The position numbers were made by a program, and so were the translations under genes. Below, in pieces: positions 56,221-64,000 of a stretch of DNA of 64,000 nucleotides. Source of the stretch: Arthrobacter sp. B3I4 (GTDB taxonomy: Bacteria; Actinomycetota; Actinomycetes; Actinomycetales; Micrococcaceae). The stretch covers positions 744,001-808,000 of the forward strand of contig NZ_JAUSYK010000001.1 in NCBI RefSeq assembly GCF_030816855.1, written 5' to 3'. Below the pieces are notes generated by a model, which searched no databases, was not told the DNA's origin, and saw only the letters and a list, made by a program, of their open reading frames with translations. Each line of letters opens with the position of its first letter. Positions within the stretch are counted from its first letter, which is position 1.

Positions 56221-56847
56221 GTGGAATCCCGCCGCATCACCGTTCTTTCCGCCGGGCTCGGCGTCCCGTCGTCGAGCCGCCTGCTTGCGGACCAGTTGGC
56301 GGCCTCGGCCGAGCAGCAGCTTGCCGCTGCCGGCTACGCCGTGAGTGTCGAGACGGTTGAGCTGCGTGACATCGCAGTGGAGATCGCCAACAACTTCGTG
56401 ACCGGCTATGCACCCCCGCGGCTGGCAGAGGTGATCGCTGCGGTGGAAGCCTCGGATGGCATCATCGCGGTCAGCCCGGTCTTCAGCGCCTCATACAGCG
56501 GGCTGTTTAAGTCCTTCATCGACGTGCTCGATCCAAAGTCACTGGACGGCAAAGCCGTTCTGCTGGGTGCCACCGGTGGTACCGACCGGCATCAGATGGT
56601 GCTCGACTATGCGATGCGGCCGCTCTTCAACTACCTGCGCACCCGGAACGCCGCCACGGGAGTGTTTGCCGGCCCGCAGGACTGGGGAACCGCCGGCGCA
56701 GGTGGCGCGGCCCTGTCGGCGCGGATCGAGCGGGCGGCGGGGGAGTTCAGCAGCCTGCTCAAGGGCTCCCAGCCGCGGCAGCAGCCTGCCCCGCTGGAGT
56801 CGCTGCCGTTTGAAGAGCTGCTCGCCGGGATAACCGGGCGCAACTAG
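56221..56847 (+). CDS. NAD(P)H-dependent FMN reductase
   Basis: A flavodoxin-like reductase of 208 residues, of the type that supplies reduced FMN to monooxygenases. It starts ESRRITVLSAGLGVPSSSRLLADQLAASAEQQL. The FMN loop region is ASDGIIAVSPVFSASYSGLFKSFIDVL, followed by KAVLLGATGGTDRHQMVLDYAMRPLFNYLR, typical of the actinobacterial FMN reductase group. GTG at 56221 is chosen because GAGGAG lies 8 bases upstream; the longer frame adds 15 residues without a site. Confidence 0.9.
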   Translation: MESRRITVLSAGLGVPSSSRLLADQLAASAEQQLAAAGYAVSVETVELRDIAVEIANNFVTGYAPPRLAEVIAAVEASDGIIAVSPVFSASYSGLFKSFIDVLDPKSLDGKAVLLGATGGTDRHQMVLDYAMRPLFNYLRTRNAATGVFAGPQDWGTAGAGGAALSARIERAAGEFSSLLKGSQPRQQPAPLESLPFEELLAGITGRN

Positions 56848-56860
56848 CGGCCGCTGCCGG

Positions 56861-57433
56861 TCAGTCCTCGAGCAGGGCGATGAACTCGCGGGCTTGTTTG
56901 AGTGAGATGTCGGAGTGCCGGGTCAGCGCGGTCGCGGCGGCTTCCGAGTCGCCGTTCCTTGCCAGGGTGCGGATGCGCCCATAAATTTCGTCATTGAGCA
57001 TGTTGCTGCTCACTTCCCGGGTGACGTCGCCCCTGCTCGCTATCGCCCGGTAGCGGTACGGGAAGCGCTGGGGGGCGTCGTCGTCCTCGTCATCGACGGG
57101 CTGTCCAGGAGCTTCCGGGGGCCTGAACGGCTGGGGGTGGGCAGCCAGGGCCCCGACCGCGTCCCGCGAGGCTCGCAGGCCTTCCCCTGTCACTTCCAGA
57201 TAGAGCTTGATGGCAGCCATGGCCTGGCCCTGGGCGATCAGCGCGTACAGGCGGCGGTGCTGCTCCTGGTCCAGCCGTGCGGCGGCGGCGCGGGCCAGCT
57301 CCGCCGAGTTGCGGCCGGGTTGCGGCGCCTCCTCTTGCCTGGGCTGCCGACGCCGGCCTATGGCACGGGCGGCAAGCGCGACACAGACGCCGACGAGCAC
57401 AAGGATCAGGGCGGGTACTAGCAGGGCTTCCAT
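56861..57433 (-). CDS. Membrane-anchored protein with L7/L12-like C-terminal motif (first of a pair)
   Basis: A 190-residue protein. One N-terminal membrane segment (LLVPALILVLVGVCVALAARAI) is followed by a basic stretch. Two modules resembling the ribosomal L7/L12 C-terminal helix-loop follow: LYALIAQGQAMAAIKLYLEVTGEGLRASRDAVGAL (about 65-99) and RTLARNGDSEAAATALTRHSDISLKQAREFIALLED (about 154-190). The family function is unknown. Its start lies three bases after the stop of the second, similar gene, so they form one transcript. Confidence 0.7.
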   Translation of the reverse strand: MEALLVPALILVLVGVCVALAARAIGRRRQPRQEEAPQPGRNSAELARAAAARLDQEQHRRLYALIAQGQAMAAIKLYLEVTGEGLRASRDAVGALAAHPQPFRPPEAPGQPVDDEDDDAPQRFPYRYRAIASRGDVTREVSSNMLNDEIYGRIRTLARNGDSEAAATALTRHSDISLKQAREFIALLED

Positions 57434-57436
57434 GGA

Positions 57437-57910
57437 CTACAGCCGATCTACGAATTGCTTGGCGGTCAAGAGATCTGTGTGGGTGGCCTGGCGCAGCAGC
57501 CTGACGGCCTGTACTTTATGGCCGGAGGTTGCCAGGGCCCTGAGCTGCAATGCGAACTCCGGACTCAGCTGGCCTCCGGGCAGCACGCGGCCGTGGCGGT
57601 CCGGACGCCCGAAGTCCCCGGCGAAGCTTGCCGGGATGCCCCGCGCGGCGCGGGCATGCTCGGCCTGCTGCGAGTGCTGTTGTTCGTTCTGGCTGGGGCG
57701 GGTCGCAGCGTCTATCCGGGAGCGGGCGGCGAGGGCGTCCCTGACCTGCGTCTCGTAATGCGCGCGGGAGCGGGCGGCCAGCTCCGACTGGTAGCGCTCG
57801 GCCTCGGAGACGCCGAAATGGCGCGGCCGAAGCGCTGTGGCCACAGCCCATAGGACTCCCGCGAGAACGACAGCGGGCAACACCGCAACCAGAACGTCTC
57901 CCATGGCCAA
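57437..57910 (-). CDS. Membrane-anchored protein with L7/L12-like C-terminal motif (second of a pair)
   Basis: A 157-residue protein with the same layout as its neighbour: an N-terminal membrane segment (VLVAVLPAVVLAGVLWAVATAL), a charged Arg/Gln-rich middle that may be helical, and one module at the C-terminus, LRALATSGHKVQAVRLLRQATHTDLLTAKQFVDRL. The pair probably arose by duplication. It faces the dnaB upstream region, so its promoter shares that 572-base spacer. Confidence 0.7.
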   Translation of the reverse strand: MAMGDVLVAVLPAVVLAGVLWAVATALRPRHFGVSEAERYQSELAARSRAHYETQVRDALAARSRIDAATRPSQNEQQHSQQAEHARAARGIPASFAGDFGRPDRHGRVLPGGQLSPEFALQLRALATSGHKVQAVRLLRQATHTDLLTAKQFVDRL

Positions 57911-58482
57911 AGCTTATGCCTAATCCGAGCCGCGAACCGTATATTCCCGCTTCGGGATACGTGCACGATGCGCGGCAGAGAAGCAGGAGCCGTTTTCGTG
58001 GCGCGCATCACGAAATTCGCATATTTCGGCCGATCTGTGCCCTCAGCCGCCGGAGGCTATCCCCAACTCCCAGCTGCAAGCTGTGGATGAAAATTGCCGG
58101 AAATTTCTTTGTCTCCACAGGGCGCCAGCGACGTTTCCGCAGGTCACGGCATGTTTGGTACTCAAAGAATTCCGCTATCCACAACTGTCCCCACAGGCTG
58201 TGCACAAGCAGGGCGCGGTAGTCCACACCTTATCCACAGGCACCGCCCACGGCGGTGTTGGTCCCGGCCGGATCGGAGGATAACGTTGCGGGGGATCGGC
58301 CCGGCGGTACCCGGAGTAGCGCTCAGGTAGCGGCACCGCTGCCTGAGGCGAAGACAGCTTGTCGGACCCGGCTGATAGGAAGTATCCAGCGGAGACCTGC
58401 CGTCTTATCGGGCAGGCGCACGACGCATGGATTCGATGCCGCCGGACGTCAGTCCTGCGGCACACAGTGAAGGACGGCAGTT
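57911..58482. other. Spacer upstream of dnaB with a DnaA-box cluster
   Basis: A 572-base gene-free interval. A perfect TTATCCACA lies at 58230-58238, with TAGTCCACA (58219-58227), CTATCCACA (58175-58183) and TCATCCACA (minus strand, 58082-58090). Three of the four share one orientation. The cluster may let DnaA regulate dnaB. No gene or ncRNA family is recognised here. Confidence 0.65.
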
Positions 58483-59865
58483 TTGTCAGTAACGCATCTG
58501 GACTCGATCGAGGGCACTCGGGGCTCCGAGGGTAGCCGCAAACCGCCGCAGGACATTCCCGCGGAGCAGTCTGTGCTGGGCGGCATGATGCTGTCCAAGG
58601 ATGCCATTGCCGACGTCGTGGAAATTCTGCGCGGACAGGACTTTTACCGGCCCGCGCACGAGACCATCTACGAAGCCATCATCGATCTTTACGGCCGGGG
58701 TGAACCGGCCGATGCCGTGACCGTCTCGGACGAACTGACCAAGCGCGGTGAGATCAACCGGATCGGCGGCCCCGCCTACCTGCACGAACTGATCCAGACG
58801 GTTCCCACCGCCGCCAACGCCGGTTACTACGCCGAGATTGTCGGCGAACGTGCTGTCCTCCGCCGACTGGTCAACGCCGGCACGAAAATCGTCCAGCTTG
58901 GCTACGGCCAGGACGGCGAGGTGGAGGACCTGGTTAACCAGGCGCAAGCTGAGGTCTACGCCGTGGCAGAACGGCGCACCGCCGAGGACTATGTCGTGCT
59001 CAAGGACGTCATGGAATCCACGGTGGATGAGATTGAAGCCTCGGGACACCGGGGCGAAGGCATGGTGGGTGTGCCGACCGGGTTCTATGAACTCGACGAA
59101 CTGACCCACGGCCTGCACCCGGGGCAGATGATCGTAATCGCCGCCCGGCCCGCCGTGGGCAAGTCCACCTTCGCGCTCGACTTCGCCCGCTCCGCAGCCA
59201 TCAAAAACAATCTCGCTACCGTCATGTTTTCGCTCGAAATGGGCCGCAACGAAATCGCAATGCGCCTGCTGTCGGCGGAGGCGACGATTGGCCTGCAGGA
59301 CCTGCGCAAGGGCACCATCAAAGACGAACAGTGGTCCAAGATCGCCACCACCATGGGCCGGATGAACGATGCCCCGCTCTTCATCGACGACAGCCCCAAC
59401 ATGTCGCTGATGGAAATCCGTGCCAAATGCCGCCGCCTCAAGCAGCAGCATGACCTCAAGCTTGTGATCCTTGACTATCTGCAGCTGATGAGTTCGGGCA
59501 AGAAGGTGGAATCACGCCAGCAGGAAGTTTCCGAGTTTTCCCGTGCGCTGAAGCTGCTCGCCAAGGAACTGCAGGTTCCCGTTATCGCTCTGTCGCAGCT
59601 GAACCGTGGCTCCGAACAGCGCCAGGACAAGCGGCCCATGGTTTCCGACCTTCGAGAGTCAGGCTCGATCGAGCAGGATGCGGACATGGTCATCCTGTTG
59701 CACCGCGAAGACGTTTACGACAAGGAGTCTCCGCGCGCCGGCGAAGCGGACATCCTGATCGCCAAGCACCGCAACGGCCCCACCAAGGACATCGTGGTGG
59801 CCTTCCAGGGCCACTATTCCCGCTTCGCCAACATGGCAGGCGACGCCGGAGGCGGAGGCTTCTAG
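58483..59865 (+). CDS. dnaB: Replicative DNA helicase DnaB
   Basis: The hexameric helicase that unwinds DNA at the fork. At 460 residues it has no intein. The N-terminal primase-interaction domain begins PPQDIPAEQSVLGGMMLSKDAIADVVEILRGQDFY. The RecA-like motor has Walker A in AARPAVGKSTFALDFAR (about 220-237), LVILDYLQLM as Walker B, and SDLRESGSIEQDADMVILLHRED. TTG start at 58483 follows GAAGGA; a later start would remove part of the N-terminal domain. Its stop overlaps the stop of the convergent thioesterase gene (CTAG). Confidence 0.97.
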   Translation: MSVTHLDSIEGTRGSEGSRKPPQDIPAEQSVLGGMMLSKDAIADVVEILRGQDFYRPAHETIYEAIIDLYGRGEPADAVTVSDELTKRGEINRIGGPAYLHELIQTVPTAANAGYYAEIVGERAVLRRLVNAGTKIVQLGYGQDGEVEDLVNQAQAEVYAVAERRTAEDYVVLKDVMESTVDEIEASGHRGEGMVGVPTGFYELDELTHGLHPGQMIVIAARPAVGKSTFALDFARSAAIKNNLATVMFSLEMGRNEIAMRLLSAEATIGLQDLRKGTIKDEQWSKIATTMGRMNDAPLFIDDSPNMSLMEIRAKCRRLKQQHDLKLVILDYLQLMSSGKKVESRQQEVSEFSRALKLLAKELQVPVIALSQLNRGSEQRQDKRPMVSDLRESGSIEQDADMVILLHREDVYDKESPRAGEADILIAKHRNGPTKDIVVAFQGHYSRFANMAGDAGGGGF

Positions 59866-60821
59866 AGCAAGTGGTTCGGCAGCCGGTTTCCGGGCGCCCG
59901 GCCGCGGATCTCCAGCAGCTCACGGGCATGGGCGTGCAGGCGCTTGTCCTCATCCGAAACCGGCACCCAGCGGGGAATCGGCACCGAAGTGCCGGTCTCG
60001 TCGCGGGCCACCATGACAGTCAGGCAGTACGTGGTCAGACTCAGTTCGTGGCCCTTGGGATCGCCGGAACGGACATGGACGGCAATGTGCATCCCCTTCG
60101 TTCCGGTGTAGACCAGCCGGGCTTCGACCTCCACCAGGTGCCCGATCAGTAACGGCCGGTAGAACCGGACGCCGCCGGAGAAGACCGCCACGGTGTCTTT
60201 ACCGCAGTAGCGGGAGGCGCAGACGTAGGCGGCTTCGTCGATCCACTTCATGACAATTCCGCCGTGGACCTTTCCGCCCCAGTTGACATCTGTCGGCGCG
60301 GCCATGAACCGCAGTGTCACGCGCTCGGCGGTGCCGGCATCAGTGTATTCCTGCGCGTTCATGGCTTGCACGATGTCCTCGCGGACCTTGATCCGCGCCA
60401 GCGCGTGATCGCGTTCCTCAATCCGGGCCGGCGTCGCCGGCTCGAACTGGGGCACCGGGATGGGCTTGCCGTCCGCCCCGACAGCTACGAAGATCACCAG
60501 GCACTGGCTCCGCATCGTGGCCGGGCCGCCCCTGGGGTCCCCGGACGAGACGACGGTGCGGATATGCATGGAGGACCGCCCGGTATAGACGATGGTCGCG
60601 GTGACCTCCACCATGTCGCCGCTGTTGACCGGATCGGCGAAGTGGATGTTGCCTACATAAGCGGTGACGCAGTAGGACTTCGCCCACCCGACGGCTGCGG
60701 CGTAGGCTGCCTTGTCCACCCACTCCAGCACCGTCCCCGCATCCACCGAACCACTGTGGCCGACATCGGTGGGGGCGGCCAGAAAGCGCAGGGTGACGGC
60801 ATTGGCGGAAGTCTCACTCAT
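59862..60821 (-). CDS. Double-hotdog acyl-CoA thioesterase
   Basis: A 319-residue hydrolase of acyl-CoA esters made of two hotdog domains. Both halves carry the same signature: TLRFLAAPTDVGHSGSVDAGTVLEWVDKAAYAAA (first) and TLRFMAAPTDVNWGGKVHGGIVMKWIDEAAYVCA (second). Each continues with VEVTATIVYTG-SSMHI or VEVEARLVYTGTKGMHI. The second repeat retains H-G-G and D at the active-site positions, while the first has SVDAG, so the first site may be altered. ATG at 60821 matches the domain start; the longer frame is unlike the family. Confidence 0.93.
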   Translation of the reverse strand: MSETSANAVTLRFLAAPTDVGHSGSVDAGTVLEWVDKAAYAAAVGWAKSYCVTAYVGNIHFADPVNSGDMVEVTATIVYTGRSSMHIRTVVSSGDPRGGPATMRSQCLVIFVAVGADGKPIPVPQFEPATPARIEERDHALARIKVREDIVQAMNAQEYTDAGTAERVTLRFMAAPTDVNWGGKVHGGIVMKWIDEAAYVCASRYCGKDTVAVFSGGVRFYRPLLIGHLVEVEARLVYTGTKGMHIAVHVRSGDPKGHELSLTTYCLTVMVARDETGTSVPIPRWVPVSDEDKRLHAHARELLEIRGRAPGNRLPNHLL

Positions 60822-60932
60822 GCAAGCGAGTGTACTGACGGAACGCCACCGGGCAGCGGCGGGCTGACACAATTGCGCTGGGGCCGCCACAGACGGATGG
60901 GGGAATGCTGGGCGCGGCACTAGGGTGGTTCC

Positions 60933-62288
60933 GTGCCCGCCTCAGCCCCCTCCCCCGCGACCCGGCCATCCGCGGCGGTTGGGCGACGCGAAATTCTCCG
61001 CCTCGCCGTTCCCGCCTTCGGGGCGCTAATCGCCGAGCCGCTGTTTCTGCTAGCGGATTCGGCAATCGTGGGGCCTCTGGGTGTGGCCCAGCTCGCCGGC
61101 GTCGGGCTGGCGTCGGCTGTACTGCAGACCGCCGTCGGACTCATGGTGTTCCTGGCCTATTCCACGACTCCCGCCGTGGCGCGCGCTCTTGGCAACGGCC
61201 AACTGCCGAAGGCGCTGGCGGCCGGGCGGGACGGGATTTGGCTCGCTTTGCTGCTGGGTGCGGTCCTGGCGGCGGCCGGATCCCTGGCCGCGGAACCGCT
61301 GGTGGATCTGATGGGCGCGAGCGGCGACGTACGGGTCTTTGCCGGGGACTACCTGCGCTGGTCCATGCCGGGACTCGTCGCCATGCTGCTGATCTTCGCC
61401 GGCACCGGCGTGCTCCGCGGTCTGCAGGATACGCGGACCCCGCTGGCTGTGGCCACCGCGGGGTTCACCCTCAACATCGCGCTGAACTTCTTCCTGGTCT
61501 ACGGGCTGGAACTCTCCGTCACCGGGTCCGCTCTCGGTACCAGCATCGCCCAGTGGGCGATGGCGCTCGTCTACATCGTTATGGTGCAGCGGAACGCCCG
61601 CAGCCACGGTGTGTCCCTGCTCCCGCACTGGCAAGGCATCCGCGCCTTGGCAAGAGTCGGTTCCTGGCTGATGCTGCGGACCCTCAGTCTGCGGATCGCG
61701 ATCCTTGCCACCGTCGTGGTGGCGACAGCGCAGGGCCCGGTGAATCTTGCGGCCCACCAGCTCGCCATGAGTCTCTTCACGTTCCTGGCCTTCGCACTCG
61801 ACGCCCTCGCCATTGCCGCCCAGGCGCTGATCGGCAAGGAACTGGGCGCGTCCCGACCGATAGCGGCGCGTGAGCTCACCCGGACGATGGTCCGCTGGGG
61901 ACTGGGGTTCGGCGCGCTGGCGGGGATCCTGCTGGCGGCCGCCGCTCCGTGGGCAGGACTGCTTTTCACCCCGGACGCCGGCGTCCGGTCAGCCCTCACC
62001 CTTGCTCTCTTGGTGCTGGCAGCAGGTCAGCCGATTGCCGGCTACGTCTTCGTCCTGGACGGCGTTCTGATCGGTGCCGGCGACGCCCGGTACCTGGCGA
62101 TCGCCGGCGTTGTGAATCTTGCTGTCTACCTGCCGCTGTTGCTCATGGTCCGGCTCTCCGGCGCCGCGGGGGAAACGGCGCTGCTTTGGCTCTGGGTCGC
62201 TTTCTCCTTCGGCTACATGCTGGCCCGCGCGGTCACCCTTGGCTGGCGGGCACGCAATGACCGGTGGATGGTGCTCGGCGCACGGTGA
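60933..62288 (+). CDS. MATE family efflux transporter
   Basis: A 451-residue multidrug and toxin extrusion pump with 12 membrane segments. The first segment region reads LRLAVPAFGALIAEPLFLLADSAIVGPLGVAQLAGVGLASAV, the MATE signature, and the second half repeats it (LLRTLSLRIAILATVVVATAQGPVNLAAHQLAMSLFTFLAFALDALAIAAQALIGKELG). This matches the DinF-like branch. GTG at 60933 starts PASAPSPATRPSAAVGRREI. Substrate unknown. Confidence 0.93.
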   Translation: MPASAPSPATRPSAAVGRREILRLAVPAFGALIAEPLFLLADSAIVGPLGVAQLAGVGLASAVLQTAVGLMVFLAYSTTPAVARALGNGQLPKALAAGRDGIWLALLLGAVLAAAGSLAAEPLVDLMGASGDVRVFAGDYLRWSMPGLVAMLLIFAGTGVLRGLQDTRTPLAVATAGFTLNIALNFFLVYGLELSVTGSALGTSIAQWAMALVYIVMVQRNARSHGVSLLPHWQGIRALARVGSWLMLRTLSLRIAILATVVVATAQGPVNLAAHQLAMSLFTFLAFALDALAIAAQALIGKELGASRPIAARELTRTMVRWGLGFGALAGILLAAAAPWAGLLFTPDAGVRSALTLALLVLAAGQPIAGYVFVLDGVLIGAGDARYLAIAGVVNLAVYLPLLLMVRLSGAAGETALLWLWVAFSFGYMLARAVTLGWRARNDRWMVLGAR

Positions 62289-62354
62289 CACCCGGGCGTC
62301 CCGGCGGGCGCAGCCCGCGCCCGGTCCGGCGCCGGCACGCACTAAACTGGACGG

Positions 62355-62942
62355 GTGACTCTCCCCGAAGCCCCCTCCGCCTCGACTGCCCTGCCTGCCG
62401 CCCCGGACCTGTGGAAGCCGGTCCTGGTCCGCGCTGCCCTCGCGCTGGCGTTCGGCGCGGTGACCGTCTTCTGGGCAGCGCCCCCGGTCGAGGCGATGGC
62501 CTGGACCGGCGGAGTTTATCTACTGGCCACGGGTCTGGTGGTGATCTGGGGCGTCAAAAAGACCGGCCTGCCGGCCGGGGAGGGCGGGGCCAAGGCCCTG
62601 GCCGCCGCCGGGGCGGTGCTGATCGGCACGGGGGCGGCGGTGGCGCTGATTCCGGGGAACCTGGTGTTCGGTACCATCGGCGCGCTCGGCCTGGCGCTGG
62701 CCGGCGCGGCCGAGCTCTACCTGGGGCTCACCTCCCGCCGCCGCTCGGTGCTGGCCCGGGACTGGACCGCCTCCGGCGTGATCGGCCTGGGCACCGCGGC
62801 GGCGCTGCCGTTCTTTATTGACCTCGGTCCGCACGCCTTGCTTGGCGTTGCCGGCGGCGGCGCGATCCTCGGCGGTATGCTGTGGATCCTGGCCGGCCTG
62901 ACGCTGCGGCACGATGCGCGCGGCCTTTCTACAAGGCCGTAA
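62355..62942 (+). CDS. Polytopic membrane protein, unknown function
   Basis: A 195-residue hydrophobic protein with about six membrane segments, including LVRAALALAFGAVTVFWAAPPVEAMAWTGGVYLLATGLVVIWGV and IGLGTAAALPFFIDLGPHALLGVAGGGAILGGMLWILAGLTL. It looks like the short membrane proteins annotated as hypothetical or acyl-CoA-synthetase-like in Arthrobacter. No catalytic motif is visible. GTG start at 62355, 66 bases after the MATE gene, possibly the same transcript. Confidence 0.75.
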   Translation: MTLPEAPSASTALPAAPDLWKPVLVRAALALAFGAVTVFWAAPPVEAMAWTGGVYLLATGLVVIWGVKKTGLPAGEGGAKALAAAGAVLIGTGAAVALIPGNLVFGTIGALGLALAGAAELYLGLTSRRRSVLARDWTASGVIGLGTAAALPFFIDLGPHALLGVAGGGAILGGMLWILAGLTLRHDARGLSTRP

Positions 62943-63031
62943 ACTAGTAAGGACAGGTTCTACCCTGCGTAGAACAACCGCGGTATCAGACTGCCACGCC
63001 TGCCCGGCGCTGGCGGCAGGAGGAAAGCATC

Positions 63032-63379
63032 TTGGCAGAGCCGAAATCAGGAGAACGCCGCAATCTGCGGACCTCGGTCAAGGGGCCGCTCATGTTTTCC
63101 GCGTTCTGGGCAGTGCTTGCCTTCGTCGCCGTCCTCATCTTTGCTTCCGGCGGCAGCGCCAAAGTTCCGCGTTTCGACTTGGCCTTTACCGGCGCGGGGA
63201 TCGCCTTCATCGTCACCCTGGTGATGGCAGCCATGCTTTCGATGAGCTACAAGGACAACGCGGAGCACCTGGGCAAGGGCTCCGGCGTCAACCTCAGCTC
63301 GAAGCGGCCCGCCTCCGCCCGCGGCGGCGACCGCCCGCAGCCGGGACCCGACGCCGGTCCCGACAGTAGCGCCCACTAA
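63032..63379 (+). CDS. Small membrane protein, unknown function
   Basis: A 115-residue protein with two membrane segments: LMFSAFWAVLAFVAVLIFASGG (about 20-41) and LAFTGAGIAFIVTLVMAAMLSMSY (about 50-73). A cytoplasmic tail rich in Ser/Pro/Arg/Gly follows. TTG start at 63032 is supported by GGAGGAAAG eight to ten bases upstream, one of the clearest ribosome-binding sites in the area. Family not recognised. Confidence 0.75.
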   Translation: MAEPKSGERRNLRTSVKGPLMFSAFWAVLAFVAVLIFASGGSAKVPRFDLAFTGAGIAFIVTLVMAAMLSMSYKDNAEHLGKGSGVNLSSKRPASARGGDRPQPGPDAGPDSSAH

Positions 63380-63402
63380 GTCCACTTTCTGCCCAGCTTC
63401 TG

Positions 63403-63945
63403 TTAGGAGACGGCCTTCCTGGCCCGGTAGGCCGCGACGTGTGCGCGGTTGGCGCAGTTCCCCGTGTCGCAGTAGCGCTTGGAACGGTTCCGGCTGAGGT
63501 CCAGCACCACGGCGTCGCAGTCGTCCGCGGCGCAAACCAGCATCCGGTGCATTTCCTTGCTCCGAATGACATCCGCCAGTGCCATCGCCGCCTCGGTGCT
63601 CATCCGGTCGGCCAGCGGCGCCTCGGGCGTGGTGGCGTGCAGGTGCCAGTCCCAGCCGTCGTGTTTCATCAGCTGGGGAAGGGCGCGGGCCTCGCGCAGC
63701 AGTCGGTTGACGATGACCACTGCCGAGTCCTCGTCGGCCAGCCACAGCGCGGCGAGCTCGGTGCGCAGCCGGTGCACGCTGGCCAGCTCGGCGGCCTCGT
63801 GGCTTCGTGAGCCGCTGAACCCCTCGGCGGCGAGGAAGCGGTCCAGCTCCGCGAGTCCGGACAAGTGCTCCTCGCTGTTCGCGGCTGTGTTGATCAGAGC
63901 GACCACGGAGCGCAGCGCGACTTCAGTGTCAGGCGCAAAGACCAT
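63403..63945 (-). CDS. CGNR zinc-finger/ABATE domain protein
   Basis: A 180-residue putative transcription regulator. The N-terminal ABATE domain contains DTEVALRSVVALINTAANSEE and continues to about residue 125. The C-terminal zinc-binding segment is CAADDCDAVVLDLSRNRSKRYCDTGNCANRAHVAAYRARK. The family name motif CGNR appears here as CANR, with the four cysteines retained (C-x4-C and C-x4-C). Members are often single regulators next to transporter or enzyme genes transcribed the other way; the upstream neighbour lies beyond the window. Confidence 0.9.
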   Translation of the reverse strand: MVFAPDTEVALRSVVALINTAANSEEHLSGLAELDRFLAAEGFSGSRSHEAAELASVHRLRTELAALWLADEDSAVVIVNRLLREARALPQLMKHDGWDWHLHATTPEAPLADRMSTEAAMALADVIRSKEMHRMLVCAADDCDAVVLDLSRNRSKRYCDTGNCANRAHVAAYRARKAVS

Positions 63946-64000
63946 CTTGACTCCTTACGTTCCCCGGGCGTACTGTCATGACCATAACCCCACTTTACTC

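Noticed and set aside
58483..59865. Possible intein in DnaB, a common insertion site in actinobacteria
   Set aside because: The product is 460 residues with contiguous motor motifs, so no intein is present.
60905..61873. Open frame of 322 residues overlapping the MATE gene
   Set aside because: Arg/Gly/Ala-rich shadow in another frame. The MATE gene has clear membrane segments and family motifs.

Overview
The window reads as the replication-origin region of a high-GC actinobacterium, most likely Arthrobacter sensu lato or a close relative in the Micrococcaceae. The order tRNA-Ala, DLW-39 peptide, tRNA-Ile, DUF3566, gyrA, gyrB, dciA, recF, gnd, dnaN, dnaA, rpmH, rnpA, yidD, yidC, khpB, rsmG, parA, parB is the conserved actinobacterial origin block. 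GTG starts, high GC and the family members seen all fit. No rRNA operon, CRISPR array, prophage or insertion sequence was found.

Region 1 (1-19.8 kb) holds replication initiation and chromosome segregation. dnaA is flanked on both sides by gene-free DNA with DnaA boxes (11559-12131 and 13557-14017). The sliding clamp, RecF, DciA and both gyrase subunits run leftwards. rpmH through parB run rightwards and link ribosome and RNase P components, the membrane insertion machinery, a 16S rRNA methylase and ParABS.

Region 2 (19.8-24.4 kb) is a gene-free stretch of about 4.5 kb between the convergent parB and trxA. It carries seven exact parS palindromes and one near match. An eighth exact parS lies inside parA. 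It also has a cluster of DnaA boxes and is closed at both ends by terminator hairpins, the left one being itself a parS palindrome. I read it as a dedicated centromere. In mycobacteria the same position holds cwlM, and sigM lies nearby; neither is seen here.

Region 3 (24.4-32.7 kb) has the thioredoxin/thioredoxin reductase pair, a pseudokinase-like membrane protein, the lipid II flippase MurJ, a NUDIX hydrolase, CCA-adding enzyme and a histidine phosphatase. The pseudokinase and MurJ genes look like a split form of the mycobacterial MurJ-pseudokinase fusion.

Region 4 (32.7-53.1 kb) is more accessory. It has two very short ORFs with exceptional Shine-Dalgarno sequences, a GT87-type glycosyltransferase, a phytoene-desaturase-like oxidoreductase, and a two-component system divergent from a MacB-like ABC transporter. 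Then follow a lipoprotein-like penicillin-binding protein, an ABC-F protein, an MFS transporter, a PAP2-diacylglycerol kinase fusion, a second ABC exporter, an amino-acid permease, an M18 aminopeptidase and a DUF1345 membrane protein.

Region 5 (53.1-64 kb) is the rpsF-ssb-rpsR-rplI operon, with a leader that appears to sequester the rpsF ribosome-binding site. It is followed by PhzF and FMN reductase genes, two L7/L12-domain-like membrane proteins, and dnaB with DnaA boxes upstream. The window ends with a double-hotdog thioesterase, a MATE pump, two small membrane proteins and a CGNR-type regulator.
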